The translations under genes and the position numbers were made by a program. Below, in pieces: positions 39,571-49,642 of a stretch of DNA of 64,000 nucleotides. The notes under the pieces were generated by a model. That model had not been told where the DNA came from, searched no databases, and saw only the letters and a program-made list of their open reading frames with translations. The DNA comes from Citrobacter amalonaticus. Its GTDB lineage: Bacteria > Pseudomonadota > Gammaproteobacteria > Enterobacterales > Enterobacteriaceae. The stretch covers positions 1 through 64,000 of the forward strand of contig NZ_PQMB01000010.1 of assembly GCF_002918555.1 (NCBI RefSeq), in the 5' to 3' direction. Numbering within the stretch: the stretch's first letter is position 1; every line of letters starts with the position of its first letter.

Positions 39571-39776
39571 GTAGATGCTCATTCCATCTCTTATGCTCGC
39601 CATAGTGCTTCATAAACTCAGGAATGATGCAGAGCCGTTTACGGTGCTTATCGTCCACTGACAGATGTCGCTTCGGCCTCATCAAACACCATGGACATAA
39701 CGTTGAGTGAAGCACCCATTTATGTTGTCATACAGACCTGTTTAACGCCCGCTTCATCAGGAGTGGGCGTTTTTTT
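39571..39776 (+). ncRNA. glmZ: GlmZ small RNA
   Basis: About 206 bases match the Hfq-binding sRNA GlmZ (207 in E. coli): 5' end GTAGATGCTCATTCCATC, the middle GTTTACGGTGCTTATCGTCC, the glmS-pairing segment GTTGTCATACAGACCTGTTT, and a terminator hairpin (AACGCCCGCT / AGTGGGCGTT with one wobble) followed by T. GlmZ pairs with the glmS leader to raise glucosamine-6-phosphate synthase; RapZ and RNase E inactivate it and GlmY protects it. Its place upstream of hemY is conserved. The small reading frames here are not genes. Confidence 0.94.
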
Positions 39777-39920
39777 ACATCTAAAAACTGCGCCCATCCA
39801 TTTTTTATGGCTATCAAATAAACCTGTAAAGGAGCGAATTGCGGAATTTGTTCATTACTCATCTGATCTAGTATAGAAAAACATCAGCCTGAAAATGAGC
39901 TATTTTGATAAGGAAACCCA

Positions 39921-40949
39921 ATGATCGCCGGAAACTATTCCCGATATCAACTAAATACAGCGCAGTTTAATAATTTATTTACAGACAACGTAAATATAAG
40001 GACGCTTGATGTACTGAGTCAATCAGCAGCCGACGGCAACCTTGATTGTATTGATATGTTGCATAACCTTGCCCTGCGCCATGATGATGTGGGTAAAAGG
40101 GCTGAGAATATCCTTTTTGATTTGTTTAGTGGGAAAACCCAGGGGAAGTCGGGGGTTGTCGAAGAAATTCAGCAGGCCAGTATGAAGTTATATGAGACGG
40201 CCTGTAGCGCTAAAGAAAAAAATAATGAAGATATGAAGAAATTTCATTCGCCATCTAAACTACTGTACATGGCGGGTTCTGCGATAACCAATATAGCGCA
40301 GAAACAGGATATATCCGCCATTTTCAGTGAAGGGGAGATCGCTCAGTCACCGTTCGAGCAGCTTGGACAGATTGATTTATGGAGTAACGCCCGTATGCTG
40401 CCGACCGATGAGATAAATGCCGCCATAAGTGGTTTAACGCAGCATGTGGATAAATTGTCATTAAATTTTCCAGTCGGACTTATTGAACCGACAACAAAAT
40501 CAAATGTTTTATCTGAGATAATTTCTGAAAAGATGAAAACGAAAACAAATATTGATAAAACTGAGATTTTCCCGGTTAACACCGGAGGCCATTGGGTGTT
40601 GTTTGTTTTGTATAATGATGAGTCTGACTGTAATACTAAGTGCGCTATATTTAACTCTCTGAGTGAGTTACATGAAGATACTAAAAGCAATTTTATTGCT
40701 TCAGCAAAAAGAGCCGGGGTCTCTGAAAAAAATATCGATTTTATGCATGGGGATATGCAAAAAAATGTGCCAAACGGATGTGGAATATTCGTGATTAAGG
40801 CGGCAGAAGCACTCTCAATTATCCCTGAAGATAAACCGGTAGAGACGCTGAAAGCGTTTACTGATAGCTTCGCCAGATTATCAGAAGAAGATCAAATGTT
40901 ATTTAATATACAGAACCGTCGTCAGTTGTATGAATATAGTATTCTGTAG
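39921..40949 (+). CDS. SseL/ElaD-family deubiquitinase (CE-clan cysteine protease)
   Basis: A 342-residue protein strongly resembling Salmonella SseL (340 residues), a type III effector that removes ubiquitin in host cells, and E. coli ElaD. Shared blocks include NLDCIDMLHNLALRHDD (40-56), SKLLYMAGSA (112-121), NARMLPTDE (156-164) and the C-terminal NRRQLYEYS. The C48-type catalytic residues are in place: His224 in NTGGHWVLFV, Asn245 in IFNSL, Gln280 in MQKNVPNGCGIF and Cys287. The gene is clearly A+T-richer than its neighbours. It stands alone between glmZ and hemY, where E. coli has no gene of this type (elaD and sseL lie elsewhere). No type III genes are near. AAGGAAA precedes the ATG. Confidence 0.9.
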   Translation: MIAGNYSRYQLNTAQFNNLFTDNVNIRTLDVLSQSAADGNLDCIDMLHNLALRHDDVGKRAENILFDLFSGKTQGKSGVVEEIQQASMKLYETACSAKEKNNEDMKKFHSPSKLLYMAGSAITNIAQKQDISAIFSEGEIAQSPFEQLGQIDLWSNARMLPTDEINAAISGLTQHVDKLSLNFPVGLIEPTTKSNVLSEIISEKMKTKTNIDKTEIFPVNTGGHWVLFVLYNDESDCNTKCAIFNSLSELHEDTKSNFIASAKRAGVSEKNIDFMHGDMQKNVPNGCGIFVIKAAEALSIIPEDKPVETLKAFTDSFARLSEEDQMLFNIQNRRQLYEYSIL

Positions 40950-40980
40950 GTGCGCATGGCAAAGCGCGGAAGAAGGATTT

Positions 40981-41012
40981 CAGGCCCGATCGGCGACACG
41001 CGACCGGGCCTG
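40981..41012. terminator. Hairpin between the deubiquitinase gene and hemY
   Basis: Perfect 8-bp arms CAGGCCCG / CGGGCCTG around a 16-base loop lie between two converging genes. No T run follows in either direction; it could be a weak bidirectional terminator or a REP-like hairpin. Confidence 0.5.
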
Positions 41013-41016
41013 CAGG

Positions 41017-42216
41017 TTACTGCGGGGGATTGTTGTTTTGCAACGTCAGCATCAGTCCGTCACGACGCATGGTGGCCGCTTCTTCCGGCTGATGCAGTCT
41101 GTCGAGCGCATCGGCGAGCCAGGCGTAGTCGTAGGCATCCGGACGCTGCTTCAGCGCTGCACGGAAGGCGAACGTGGCTTCCTGCCATTCACCGTGTTTC
41201 ATTAACGACTGACCGAGCGTGCTCCACAACAAGGGGCGATCGCCAACGGTTTTAATCTGCTGACGCAGCACTTTTTCCAGCTGTTCCGGGTTATTGGTCT
41301 TCAGACGGGGAATGGGCAACACCAGACGATCGTCGTACTGACGCTTCAGTCCGTCGATGATGATCTGCTGCGCCATATCATGGTCGTCGCATTCGATCAG
41401 GTGTTCTGCCATAGCCACCTGTAGCGGCACCCGATGGCGAGTTTTACGGCTCTGGTTTTTCCACCACTCACGTAAACCTTCGCTACCCTGATCGGCGCGA
41501 GCCTGGTTCATCAGACCAATCCACGCCTGCTGTTCCAGCATTGCGCGATGTTCTTCATCGCCAACGTTGGCTTTCGCCATTGACGGAATGATATCCAGCA
41601 GTGAACTCCATGCGCCGGTGCGGATGTAGGCCTGCTCCGCCAGACGCAGGACTTCCGGGTGACGCGGGGTGACTTCCAGTAATTTATCTATCCCGTGGCG
41701 CGCAGCATGGTCCTCATTGCGTGCCAGTTGCAGACGTACGCGGACAATCTCCACCGGAATGGTGTCATTGCCAGCCAGCTCCGCGGCACGTTCCAGATGC
41801 TGATTCGCGCGCGCTTCATCCCCACGCTGTTGGGCGGCTTCGGCAGCCAGCAGGTAGTTAACCACCGGCTGTTCAGCATGATCGGCATTTTTCGCCATCA
41901 GCTTCTCAACCTGCTGGTAATCACCTTCCGCCAGCTTCAGCAGTGCCTGTTCTGTCTGCTTACGCGCGCGACGGCGTTTACGACCAACAAACCATCCGCG
42001 AGTGTGCGCACCGGTACGGAGAATTCGCCGCAACAGCCACTCAATGGCGAACAGCACCACCAGCAGAACGATCAGGATTATCACCAGTCCCGTTACGCTG
42101 GTTTCGATATTGTAGTTATCGGTCTGGATCAGGACATAGCCCTGATGACCGGCGATCATTGGACCTAAAACAATCCCGGCGATCAATAACACAAAGAGCA
42201 ACAATACTTTCAGCAT
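41017..42216 (-). CDS. hemY: HemY, TPR inner-membrane protein
   Basis: A 399-residue inner-membrane protein with two N-terminal membrane segments (about 2-22 and 40-62), a basic stretch (RKRRRARKQ), and tetratricopeptide repeats to the end. The enterobacterial HemY has no shown role in heme synthesis and is not the Bacillus protoporphyrinogen oxidase of that name. The second of two adjacent ATG codons is chosen for its distance from AAGGAG and its match to E. coli. It ends the minus-strand hemCDXY operon. Confidence 0.93.
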   Translation of the reverse strand: MLKVLLLFVLLIAGIVLGPMIAGHQGYVLIQTDNYNIETSVTGLVIILIVLLVVLFAIEWLLRRILRTGAHTRGWFVGRKRRRARKQTEQALLKLAEGDYQQVEKLMAKNADHAEQPVVNYLLAAEAAQQRGDEARANQHLERAAELAGNDTIPVEIVRVRLQLARNEDHAARHGIDKLLEVTPRHPEVLRLAEQAYIRTGAWSSLLDIIPSMAKANVGDEEHRAMLEQQAWIGLMNQARADQGSEGLREWWKNQSRKTRHRVPLQVAMAEHLIECDDHDMAQQIIIDGLKRQYDDRLVLPIPRLKTNNPEQLEKVLRQQIKTVGDRPLLWSTLGQSLMKHGEWQEATFAFRAALKQRPDAYDYAWLADALDRLHQPEEAATMRRDGLMLTLQNNNPPQ

Positions 42217-42218
42217 CA

Positions 42219-43403
42219 TTATTCTCCTTGCGGCGCGGCTGTCTGCGCAGCAGCAGCAGCAGGGGCAGGGGGCGCTTCAGTCGCAGAGGCCGCCGGTTGC
42301 GCCAGCAGATTACGCACGCGAGTTTGCATCAGTTTTTCGAGGATCGCCTGGCTTTGCAGCGTTTCCGGCACATCCATCGTGATGCTCTGCTGGCTCAGCT
42401 TATCCACCTCGTCAAGGAACGCTTTTGTCGTTGCATCATCGGTATCGTAGTACGCGCGAACCCATGTGGAGACATTATCCAGCGCCTGACGGTAAGTCTC
42501 TTCCTGATGGCGTGGCACCGCTTGCGCCGCCACTAACAGGCGAGAGCGGATGTTCTCTCGCAGGTAGACATCCTGGTTTGGCGCCAGCAGCGGAACGGCG
42601 GTTTCATCACGACGTCGAATCGTGATGAAATTATCCATAAAGTTCTGCCAGCTTTTTTGCAGATTGACGCGCCATTCGCTGATTGAGCTGGAAAGCTCGG
42701 TGCTGTCGGCGTCCATAGGGGAATCGTCGGTATTGTTATCAGCCAGACGCAGGTTATCGATCTGATTAGAAAGCTGATTTACCTTAAGGATGATGCCATC
42801 GTAGTCAACCTGTGCGACGGCGGAGAGGCTGGCGATATCATCGGTAATGGCGCGACGCGCAGTAATCAGGCTCGGATCGTTCATATCCGCCAGGCTGGCG
42901 TCCGCGCTCTTGAGTAGCGCAGCCGCAGTGGTGACGTCCTGATCGCTCCATAGCTTGCGACCGGCCAGTTTCACCAGAAAATCGGCCTGAGCCAGTAGCC
43001 AGGTTTTTGCGTCACTGCCGGAAATAGTGGCGACTTTCTGCTGAACGTCATCCAGCTGTTTCGCCAGTGCGGCCTGCTGGCGATTCGCTGCCTCCAGCTG
43101 CGTTGCCTGCTGTTTAATCACGCTTTCCAGCTCGGCCTTTTGGCTCTCTTGCGTTTTCTGTAACGCCGTTAACTGGCTGGCCAGCGCGTCGCTGGTGGCA
43201 TTTTGCTCGACCGTTTGCTGTTTTCCCCAGCCATAAAGCCCAATACCTGCCGCCAGAGCAATGGCGATAGCAACCGCACTGAGGACCAGAGCAGTACTGT
43301 TTTTACTCTTCTTTTCGGTATTGGTATTGGCTGGCTGTGGCGTGGTTTCCACGGCCTCCCTGGTCTCTTCAACCACGGCGGAGGATTTTTCTTGTTCCGT
43401 CAT
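42219..43403 (-). CDS. hemX: HemX, membrane-anchored coiled-coil protein
   Basis: A 394-residue protein (E. coli 393) once listed as uroporphyrinogen III methyltransferase, which lacks such motifs. It has a charged N-terminal tail, one membrane segment (about residues 36-57, [20 protein letters not shown]), a Gln/Ala-rich coiled coil (about 63-130) and a large periplasmic part, with an Ala/Pro-rich C-terminus. Its stop overlaps the hemY start region. The precise function is not known. Confidence 0.92.
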   Translation of the reverse strand: MTEQEKSSAVVEETREAVETTPQPANTNTEKKSKNSTALVLSAVAIAIALAAGIGLYGWGKQQTVEQNATSDALASQLTALQKTQESQKAELESVIKQQATQLEAANRQQAALAKQLDDVQQKVATISGSDAKTWLLAQADFLVKLAGRKLWSDQDVTTAAALLKSADASLADMNDPSLITARRAITDDIASLSAVAQVDYDGIILKVNQLSNQIDNLRLADNNTDDSPMDADSTELSSSISEWRVNLQKSWQNFMDNFITIRRRDETAVPLLAPNQDVYLRENIRSRLLVAAQAVPRHQEETYRQALDNVSTWVRAYYDTDDATTKAFLDEVDKLSQQSITMDVPETLQSQAILEKLMQTRVRNLLAQPAASATEAPPAPAAAAAQTAAPQGE

Positions 43404-43423
43404 TATGGCTTCCCATATGAGAG

Positions 43424-44164
43424 TTATTGTAATGCGCGCAATAGCGCATCGTTGTCGGCGTTATCGGCGACCTTAATGTCTTGCCAGCCCAGTTCCTGGG
43501 CGAGGTACGCCAGACGCTCACTGACGACCAACAGCCGACAGCGTAGTAACCAGTGCTCACGATACCATTGCGGAATCAACGACCAGAGCTGCTGCAACAT
43601 CTCACCGCTGGTGACAACCACCGTCGTCACCCCATGAGACTGCCAGCGCATCGCCTCTTCCGCGCCTGCGTAATGTTTTGCACTGCGTTGATAACATTCA
43701 CAAAAAGTCACATCGGCTCCGCGTGACGTCAGGGTTTCGCCCAACAGTTCACGTCCACCGTTGCCACGTAATATCAGTACACGTTTGCCCGTAATTTTTT
43801 GTAATTCAGGTAATTGTAGCAAGACTTCGCTAATTTCCCGATCCAGAGGGTAGCGAATGTCGCGCCCGCTGACGGTATGGAGAGCGAGCGCCGTGGTGCG
43901 ACCAATCGCAAAATAGTGTGGCAACGTGGGCCAGGCTTGACCTTGCTTTTGCAACTGAGCATGGGCAAAAGAGACAGTATGCTGCGAGAGTGCAAACACT
44001 AAATCATTAGCGGTGAGTGTTGCCAGCTGGTCGGCAAGCGTTGCCAGTTGCCGACCCGGTGTAAACTCGATGAGCGGGAAACTCCAGGCCTCCTGCCCCA
44101 GTGTGCGCAGACGGCTCACTAACTCTTCCCCTGCGGGAGACGGGCGGGTGACCAGAATACTCAT
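43424..44164 (-). CDS. hemD: Uroporphyrinogen III synthase
   Basis: A 246-residue enzyme that inverts ring D of hydroxymethylbilane and closes it to uroporphyrinogen III, the common precursor of heme, siroheme and B12. The two-lobe fold is diverse in sequence; [21 protein letters not shown], the [10 protein letters not shown] region and [18 protein letters not shown] match E. coli. It overlaps hemC by four bases on the minus strand, coupling the two successive enzymes. Confidence 0.95.
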   Translation of the reverse strand: MSILVTRPSPAGEELVSRLRTLGQEAWSFPLIEFTPGRQLATLADQLATLTANDLVFALSQHTVSFAHAQLQKQGQAWPTLPHYFAIGRTTALALHTVSGRDIRYPLDREISEVLLQLPELQKITGKRVLILRGNGGRELLGETLTSRGADVTFCECYQRSAKHYAGAEEAMRWQSHGVTTVVVTSGEMLQQLWSLIPQWYREHWLLRCRLLVVSERLAYLAQELGWQDIKVADNADNDALLRALQ

Positions 44165-45102
44165 GCGGGCGCTTCTCCGTTATAAATCTCGGTAAGAATA
44201 GCGCGGGCACCGTTATCCAGCAGCTCTTCCGCCAGCGAAATGCCCATCTGCTCTGCATCCTGCGGTGAACCCCGACGCTCTCCACGTACCATTAGCGAGC
44301 CGTCCGGTGCCCCAACCAGCGCACGGAGCCAAATCTCTCCCTCGATCATTTCGGCATAACTGCCAATAGGGACCTGACAGCCGCCTTCCAGACGGGTATT
44401 CATTGCCCGCTCGGCCTTAACCCGCAGGGCGGTCACTTCGTGATTCAGCGGCGCCAGCAGCGCCTGAGTGCGCGCATCATCGAGCCGACATTCAATACCG
44501 ACGGCCCCCTGGCCTACGGCAGGAAGGGAGATCTCTGGCGGCAGCGCAGTGCGAATACGTGCTTCCAGCCCCAGACGTTTTAAACCGGCAACGGCCAGGA
44601 TAATGGCGTCGTAGTCGCCGTGATCCAGTTTACTCAGACGGGTACCGACGTTGCCGCGCAGCGAACGGATGATGAGATCCGGACGGCGTTCGGCCAGCTG
44701 GCACTGACGGCGTAAGCTGGAAGTCCCAACGATACTGCCTGCGGGCAGTTCATCGAGATTGTTGTATTTATTAGAGACAAAGGCATCACGCGGGTCTTCG
44801 CGTTCGCAAATAGTGACCAGACCCAGGCCTTGTGGAAACTCGACCGGCACATCTTTCATGGAATGCACCGCAATATCGGCGCGTTTTTCCAGTAGCGCGA
44901 CTTCCAGCTCTTTCACAAACAAGCCTTTACCGCCTACTTTCGCCAGTGGGGTATCAAGAATTACGTCGCCGCGCGTCACCATTGGCACCAGCTCTACAAC
45001 CAGCCCAGGATGGTTTGCCATTAAGGCGTCTTTGACATAATGTGCCTGCCAGAGCGCAAGGGGGCTTTGGCGTGTGGCAATTCTTAAAACATTGTCTAAC
45101 AT
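44161..45102 (-). CDS. hemC: Porphobilinogen deaminase (hydroxymethylbilane synthase)
   Basis: A 313-residue enzyme that joins four porphobilinogens into hydroxymethylbilane. The dipyrromethane cofactor Cys242 is in [15 protein letters not shown]; Asp84 lies in [28 protein letters not shown] is used as the N-terminus; seven further codons with an ATG are open but not part of the mature E. coli enzyme. It is divergent from cyaA with a 391-base gap between start codons. Confidence 0.96.
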   Translation of the reverse strand: MLDNVLRIATRQSPLALWQAHYVKDALMANHPGLVVELVPMVTRGDVILDTPLAKVGGKGLFVKELEVALLEKRADIAVHSMKDVPVEFPQGLGLVTICEREDPRDAFVSNKYNNLDELPAGSIVGTSSLRRQCQLAERRPDLIIRSLRGNVGTRLSKLDHGDYDAIILAVAGLKRLGLEARIRTALPPEISLPAVGQGAVGIECRLDDARTQALLAPLNHEVTALRVKAERAMNTRLEGGCQVPIGSYAEMIEGEIWLRALVGAPDGSLMVRGERRGSPQDAEQMGISLAEELLDNGARAILTEIYNGEAPA

Positions 45103-45315
45103 GCTTGTTACCGTCATTATCATCCATGGAACATCCTAACATCCTTACAAGTGGGATGTCAGTGTTACGGTCAATCGTGATTAAGAGGATAAGGCGTGGC
45201 ATCGTCACTGGCAGTGAAGAATGACGAGAAACGGCCCTACCGTATTATGAGATTTACACGCTGTGAATGGTGCTACACTTGTATGTAGCGCATCTTTCTT
45301 TACGGTCAATGAGCA

Positions 45316-45337
45316 AGGTGTTAAATTGATCACGTTT
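45316..45337 (+). promoter_or_regulatory. CRP-cAMP site in the cyaA promoter
   Basis: AGGTGTTAAATTGATCACGTTT fits TGTGA-N6-TCACA with two changes and matches the known E. coli site in position. CRP bound here represses cyaA, giving feedback on cAMP. A dyad GCTACA-N6-TGTAGC lies at 45272-45289, near the distal cyaA promoter. Otherwise 45103-45493 shows only promoter-like A+T-rich DNA. Confidence 0.8.
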
Positions 45338-45493
45338 TAGACCATTTTTTCGTCTGTACCCCATAAAAATGCAGATGAAAAAGGTAACGGTTATTTTTGA
45401 CATACGGTTTATCCCGAGTGGTGACGGTTGCCAGTGAGCGCATGCGCTGCAGCAATCGACAACATGACGGGTAGCAACATCAGGCGATACGTC

Positions 45494-48040
45494 TTGTACC
45501 TCTATATTGAGACTTTGAAACAGAGACTGGATGCCATCAATCAATTGCGCGTGGATCGCGCGCTTGCTGCCATGGGACCTGCTTTTCAACAGGTTTACAG
45601 TCTGCTGCCGACATTATTGCACTATCACCATCCACTGATGCCGGGCTACCTTGATGGTAACGTACCCAGAGGCATTTGCTTCTACGCGCCTGATGAAACC
45701 CAACGCCACTACCTGAATGAACTGGAACTGTATCGCGGTACATCCGTGCAGGATCCGCCAAAGGGTGAATTGCCGATCACCGGCGTCTACTCGATGGGCA
45801 GTACCTCTTCAGTGGGGCAAAGCTGTTCTTCTGACCTGGATATCTGGGTCTGTCACCAGTCCTGGCTTGATAGCGAAGAGCGCCAGCTGTTGCAGCGTAA
45901 ATGCAGCTTGCTGGAGAGCTGGGCCGCCTCGCTTGGGGTGGAAGTCAGCTTCTTCCTGATAGATGAAAACCGTTTCCGCCATAATGAAAGCGGCAGTCTG
46001 GGCGGTGAAGACTGCGGCTCTACGCAGCATATTTTGTTGCTCGACGAATTCTATCGCACCGCTGTGCGCCTTGCCGGTAAGCGTATTCTGTGGAATATGG
46101 TGCCGTGCGACGAAGAAGAGCATTACGATGACTATGTCATGACGCTCTACGCACAGGGTGTGCTCACGCCAAACGAATGGCTGGATCTCGGCGGATTAAG
46201 CTCGCTCTCTGCCGAAGAGTACTTTGGCGCCAGCCTCTGGCAGTTGTACAAGAGTATTGACTCCCCTTACAAAGCGGTATTGAAAACGCTGCTGCTGGAA
46301 GCGTACTCCTGGGAATATCCCAATCCGCGCCTGTTGGCGAAAGATATTAAGCAGCGTCTGCATGATGGCGAGATCGTGTCGTTTGGTCTCGATCCGTACT
46401 GCATGATGCTGGAGCGCGTAACTGAATACCTCACGGCGATTGAAGATCCGACGCGGCTGGATTTGGTGCGTCGATGTTTTTATTTAAAAGTGTGCGAAAA
46501 ACTGAGCCGCGAACGCGCCTGCGTTGGCTGGCGTCGTGAGGTGTTAAGTCAGTTAGTCAAAGAGTGGGGATGGGACGATGCCCGTCTGGCGATGCTGGAT
46601 AATCGGGCAAACTGGAAGATCGATCGGGTTCGCGAAGCGCACAACGAGCTACTCGACGCCATGATGCAGAGCTACCGTAACCTGATTCGCTTTGCGCGCC
46701 GTAACAATCTTAGCGTTAGCGCCAGTCCGCAGGACATCGGCGTTCTTACCCGTAAGCTGTATGCCGCGTTTGAAGCACTGCCGGGCAAAGTGACGCTGGT
46801 GAACCCACAAATTTCACCGGATCTGTCTGAACCTCACCTCACTTTTATTCATGTGCCGCCGGGTCGAGCCAACCGCTCAGGCTGGTATCTCTACAACCGC
46901 GCGCCTGACATGAATTCGATTATTAGCCATCAGCCGCTGGAATATAACCGTTATCTGAATAAGCTGGTGGCGTGGGCCTGGTTTAACGGCCTGCTGACGT
47001 CGCGTACCCATCTGTTTATTAAGGGCAACGGCATTGTAGATTTGCCGAAATTGCAGGAGATGGTGGCTGATGTGTCGCATCACTTCCCGCTGCGTTTGCC
47101 CGCGCCGACGCCGAAAGCGCTCTATAGCCCGTGTGAAATCCGTCATCTGGCGATTATTGTTAATCTCGAATATGACCCGACGGCGGCGTTCCGCAATCAG
47201 GTGGTGCATTTTGACTTCCGTAAGCTGGATGTCTTCAGCTTCGGAGAAGAGCAAAATTGCCTGGTCGGCAGCGTAGACCTGCTGTATCGCAACTCGTGGA
47301 ACGAAGTTCGTACCCTGCACTTCAATGGCGGGCAGGCAATGATCGAGGCGTTGAAAACGATTCTGGGCAAAATGCATCAGGATGCTGCGCCGCCGGACAG
47401 CGTGGACGTGTTCTGCTACAGCCAGCATCTGCGCGGTTTGATTCGTACTCGCGTTCAACAGCTGGTGTCAGAGTGTATTGAATTGCGCCTGTCCAGTACG
47501 CGCCAGGAAACCGGGCGCTTCAAGGCGTTGCGCGTCTCTGGTCAGACATGGGGATTGTTCTTTGAACGTCTGAACGTGTCGGTACAGAAACTGGAAAACG
47601 CCATTGAGTTCTACGGGGCGATTTCGCATAACAAGCTGCACGGACTCTCTGTGCAGGTTGAGACTAACCACATCCGGTTGCCGTCAGTGGTGGATGGTTT
47701 TGCCAGTGAAGGAATTATCCAGTTCTTCTTTGAAGAGTCGGGTGAAGAGCAGGGCTTTAACATCTATATTCTGGACGAGAGCAATCGGGTGGAGGTGTAT
47801 CACCACTGCGAAGGCAGCAAAGAGGAGCTGGTACGCGACGTCAGCCGCTTCTATTCCTCTTCGCATGACCGCTTCACGTACGGCTCCAGCTTTATTAACT
47901 TTAACCTGCCGCAGTTCTACCAGATTGTGAAGGTCGATGGGCGTGAGCAGGTGATTCCGTTCCGCACCCAGTCAATTGATAACATACCGTCCGCCAGACA
48001 GGACAACGACGCGCCGCTGCTGCAACAATATTTTTCGTGA
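45494..48040 (+). CDS. cyaA: Class I adenylate cyclase
   Basis: The 848-residue class I adenylate cyclase, which makes cAMP. The N-terminal half is catalytic (with [23 protein letters not shown], about residues 112-134, holding the Ser and two Asp of the nucleotidyltransferase-like site); the C-terminal half is regulatory and senses EIIA-Glc. TTG is the start, as in E. coli, where it limits expression; the frame runs 22 codons further upstream. Sequence is almost identical to E. coli until the last few residues. Confidence 0.96.
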   Translation: MYLYIETLKQRLDAINQLRVDRALAAMGPAFQQVYSLLPTLLHYHHPLMPGYLDGNVPRGICFYAPDETQRHYLNELELYRGTSVQDPPKGELPITGVYSMGSTSSVGQSCSSDLDIWVCHQSWLDSEERQLLQRKCSLLESWAASLGVEVSFFLIDENRFRHNESGSLGGEDCGSTQHILLLDEFYRTAVRLAGKRILWNMVPCDEEEHYDDYVMTLYAQGVLTPNEWLDLGGLSSLSAEEYFGASLWQLYKSIDSPYKAVLKTLLLEAYSWEYPNPRLLAKDIKQRLHDGEIVSFGLDPYCMMLERVTEYLTAIEDPTRLDLVRRCFYLKVCEKLSRERACVGWRREVLSQLVKEWGWDDARLAMLDNRANWKIDRVREAHNELLDAMMQSYRNLIRFARRNNLSVSASPQDIGVLTRKLYAAFEALPGKVTLVNPQISPDLSEPHLTFIHVPPGRANRSGWYLYNRAPDMNSIISHQPLEYNRYLNKLVAWAWFNGLLTSRTHLFIKGNGIVDLPKLQEMVADVSHHFPLRLPAPTPKALYSPCEIRHLAIIVNLEYDPTAAFRNQVVHFDFRKLDVFSFGEEQNCLVGSVDLLYRNSWNEVRTLHFNGGQAMIEALKTILGKMHQDAAPPDSVDVFCYSQHLRGLIRTRVQQLVSECIELRLSSTRQETGRFKALRVSGQTWGLFFERLNVSVQKLENAIEFYGAISHNKLHGLSVQVETNHIRLPSVVDGFASEGIIQFFFEESGEEQGFNIYILDESNRVEVYHHCEGSKEELVRDVSRFYSSSHDRFTYGSSFINFNLPQFYQIVKVDGREQVIPFRTQSIDNIPSARQDNDAPLLQQYFS

Positions 48041-48048
48041 ATTGTCTT

Positions 48049-48111
48049 GCCCGGTGGCGCTACGCTTACCGGGCCTGGGGTAGGCCGGAAAGGCGAAGCC
48101 GCCATCCGGCA
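48049..48111. repeat. BIME: two REP units between cyaA and cyaY
   Basis: CCCGGTGGCGCTACGCTTACCGGGC and GTAGGCCGGAAAGGCGAAGCCGCCATCCGGC are two REP units in opposite orientation, a classic bacterial interspersed mosaic element, between converging genes (each unit is a palindrome of about 25-31 bases). Confidence 0.88.
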
Positions 48112-48117
48112 AAAGAT

Positions 48118-48438
48118 TTAACGGAAGCTCACCGTTTCACCTGCCTGCTGCGTTGCCGCCTGCTCCAGCAGATCCCAGAAAGTCTCGCCGCTGCGGTCGC
48201 AGATCCACTCGTCGCCTTTCAGATCGAAATGGTAGCCGCCCTGTTTGGTCGCCAGCCACACCTGATGCAGCGGTTCCTGACGGTTAATGATGATTTTGCT
48301 GCCGTTCCCGAAGCTGAGAGTCAGCACACCGCCATTGATTTCACAGTCGATATCGCTGTCGCCATCCCAGTCGTCCAGACGCTCTTCAATGGTCAGCCAC
48401 AGGGTATCGGCCAGGCGATGAAATTCACTGTCGTTCAT
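48118..48438 (-). CDS. cyaY: CyaY, bacterial frataxin
   Basis: A 106-residue frataxin that binds iron and the IscS desulfurase and modulates Fe-S cluster assembly. The acidic ridge is in the first helix ([20 protein letters not shown]), with the conserved beta sheet [28 protein letters not shown]. Length equals E. coli CyaY. It is divergent from lptM and converges on cyaA. Confidence 0.96.
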   Translation of the reverse strand: MNDSEFHRLADTLWLTIEERLDDWDGDSDIDCEINGGVLTLSFGNGSKIIINRQEPLHQVWLATKQGGYHFDLKGDEWICDRSGETFWDLLEQAATQQAGETVSFR

Positions 48439-48577
48439 TGTTGTTTCCCGTTTTTTAGTGATGGCGAGAGTATAACCTGAAAGAAATCGCGTTGCAGTTT
48501 TCAGCCAAACTCTTGCTTTTACGCCTTCTCCTGCGATGATAGAACGCAGAAAGTATGAACTTTACAGGCAATCCATA

Positions 48578-48781
48578 ATGAAAAATGTGTTAAAGCCACT
48601 CGCTGTACTTCTTACTCTGTTCAGCCTGACGGGCTGTGGGCTTAAAGGTCCGCTCTATTTCCCGCCGGCTGACAAGAACGCGCCGCCGCCGACGAAGCCA
48701 GTTGATTCGCAAACGCAGTCAACGACGCCCGATCAAAACGATCGCGCAACGGGAGATGGGCCTTCCCAGGTTAATTACTGA
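48578..48781 (+). CDS. lptM: LptM (YifL), lipoprotein aiding LptD
   Basis: A 67-residue outer-membrane lipoprotein. The signal peptide ends in the lipobox SLTGC with Cys20 as the lipidated residue, followed by GLKGPLYFPP, which in E. coli mimics LPS binding and helps LptD acquire its native disulfides. The C-terminal half is rich in Pro, Thr and Gln and probably unstructured. The ATG at 48578 is used; the frame is open 14 codons earlier. dapF follows after 36 bases. Confidence 0.93.
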   Translation: MKNVLKPLAVLLTLFSLTGCGLKGPLYFPPADKNAPPPTKPVDSQTQSTTPDQNDRATGDGPSQVNY

Positions 48782-48817
48782 CGGTGTGTTTCTGCACCCG
48801 CGTGAATGGAGTAAATG

Positions 48818-49642
48818 ATGCAGTTCTCTAAAATGCATGGCCTTGGCAACGATTTTATGGTCGTCGACGCGGTAACGCAGAATGTCTTTTTTTCACCAGA
48901 ACTGATCCGTCGCTTGTCTGACAGGCATCTGGGCGTAGGATTTGATCAGCTGCTGGTTGTCGAACCACCTTACGATCCTGAGCTGGATTTTCATTACCGT
49001 ATCTTCAATGCCGACGGGAGCGAAGTTTCGCAGTGTGGTAATGGCGCGCGTTGCTTCGCCCGCTTTGTTCGTCTGAAAGGGCTGACCAATAAACGCGATA
49101 TCCGCGTCAGTACGACTAACGGTCGCATGGTGCTGAGCGTAACGGATGACGAACTGGTGCGGGTCGATATGGGTGAACCCAACTTTGAACCCTCGCAGGT
49201 GCCTTTTCGCGCTAACAAAGCGGAAAAGACTTATATTATGCGAGCCGCCGAACAGACAATATTGTGCGGCGTTGTTTCAATGGGAAATCCACACTGCGTG
49301 ATTCCGGTTGATGATGTTGACACTGCGGCGGTTGAAACGCTGGGGCCGGTTCTGGAAAGTCATGAGCGCTTTCCCGAGCGCGCCAATATCGGCTTTATGC
49401 AGGTAGTGAAACGCGAACATATCCGTTTACGCGTCTATGAACGTGGGGCAGGAGAGACTCAGGCCTGTGGCAGTGGCGCATGCGCTGCGGTTGCGGTGGG
49501 CATTCAGCAAGGTTTGCTGGCAGAAGAAGTGCGCGTGGAATTACCGGGTGGTCGCCTTGATATCGCCTGGGAGGGTCCGGGTCATCCGTTATATATGACT
49601 GGCCCGGCGACACATGTCTACGACGGGTTTATTCATTTATGA
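48818..49642 (+). CDS. dapF: Diaminopimelate epimerase
   Basis: The 274-residue cofactor-free epimerase that interconverts LL- and meso-diaminopimelate for lysine and peptidoglycan. The two catalytic cysteines are in [13 protein letters not shown] (Cys73) and [14 protein letters not shown] (Cys217). The second ATG of ATGATG is used, giving [13 protein letters not shown]. The last four bases overlap yigA. It belongs to the lptM-dapF-yigA-xerC-yigB operon. Confidence 0.97.
   Translation: MQFSKMHGLGNDFMVVDAVTQNVFFSPELIRRLSDRHLGVGFDQLLVVEPPYDPELDFHYRIFNADGSEVSQCGNGARCFARFVRLKGLTNKRDIRVSTTNGRMVLSVTDDELVRVDMGEPNFEPSQVPFRANKAEKTYIMRAAEQTILCGVVSMGNPHCVIPVDDVDTAAVETLGPVLESHERFPERANIGFMQVVKREHIRLRVYERGAGETQACGSGACAAVAVGIQQGLLAEEVRVELPGGRLDIAWEGPGHPLYMTGPATHVYDGFIHL

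Noticed and set aside
39488-39876. Short reading frames on both strands, and repeat-like DNA, in the gap after the tRNA cluster that first looked like a transposon remnant.
   Set aside because: The sequence is the GlmZ sRNA with its promoter; the frames have no family resemblance and overlap the RNA.
39186-40949. The deubiquitinase gene as part of an island integrated at tRNA-Pro.
   Set aside because: No integrase, no direct repeat of the tRNA 3' end, and glmZ with its promoter lies intact between the tRNA and the gene.
45428-45493. A 22-codon N-terminal extension of CyaA from an upstream ATG.
   Set aside because: The known E. coli start is the TTG at 45494 and the upstream residues do not match any family member I recall.
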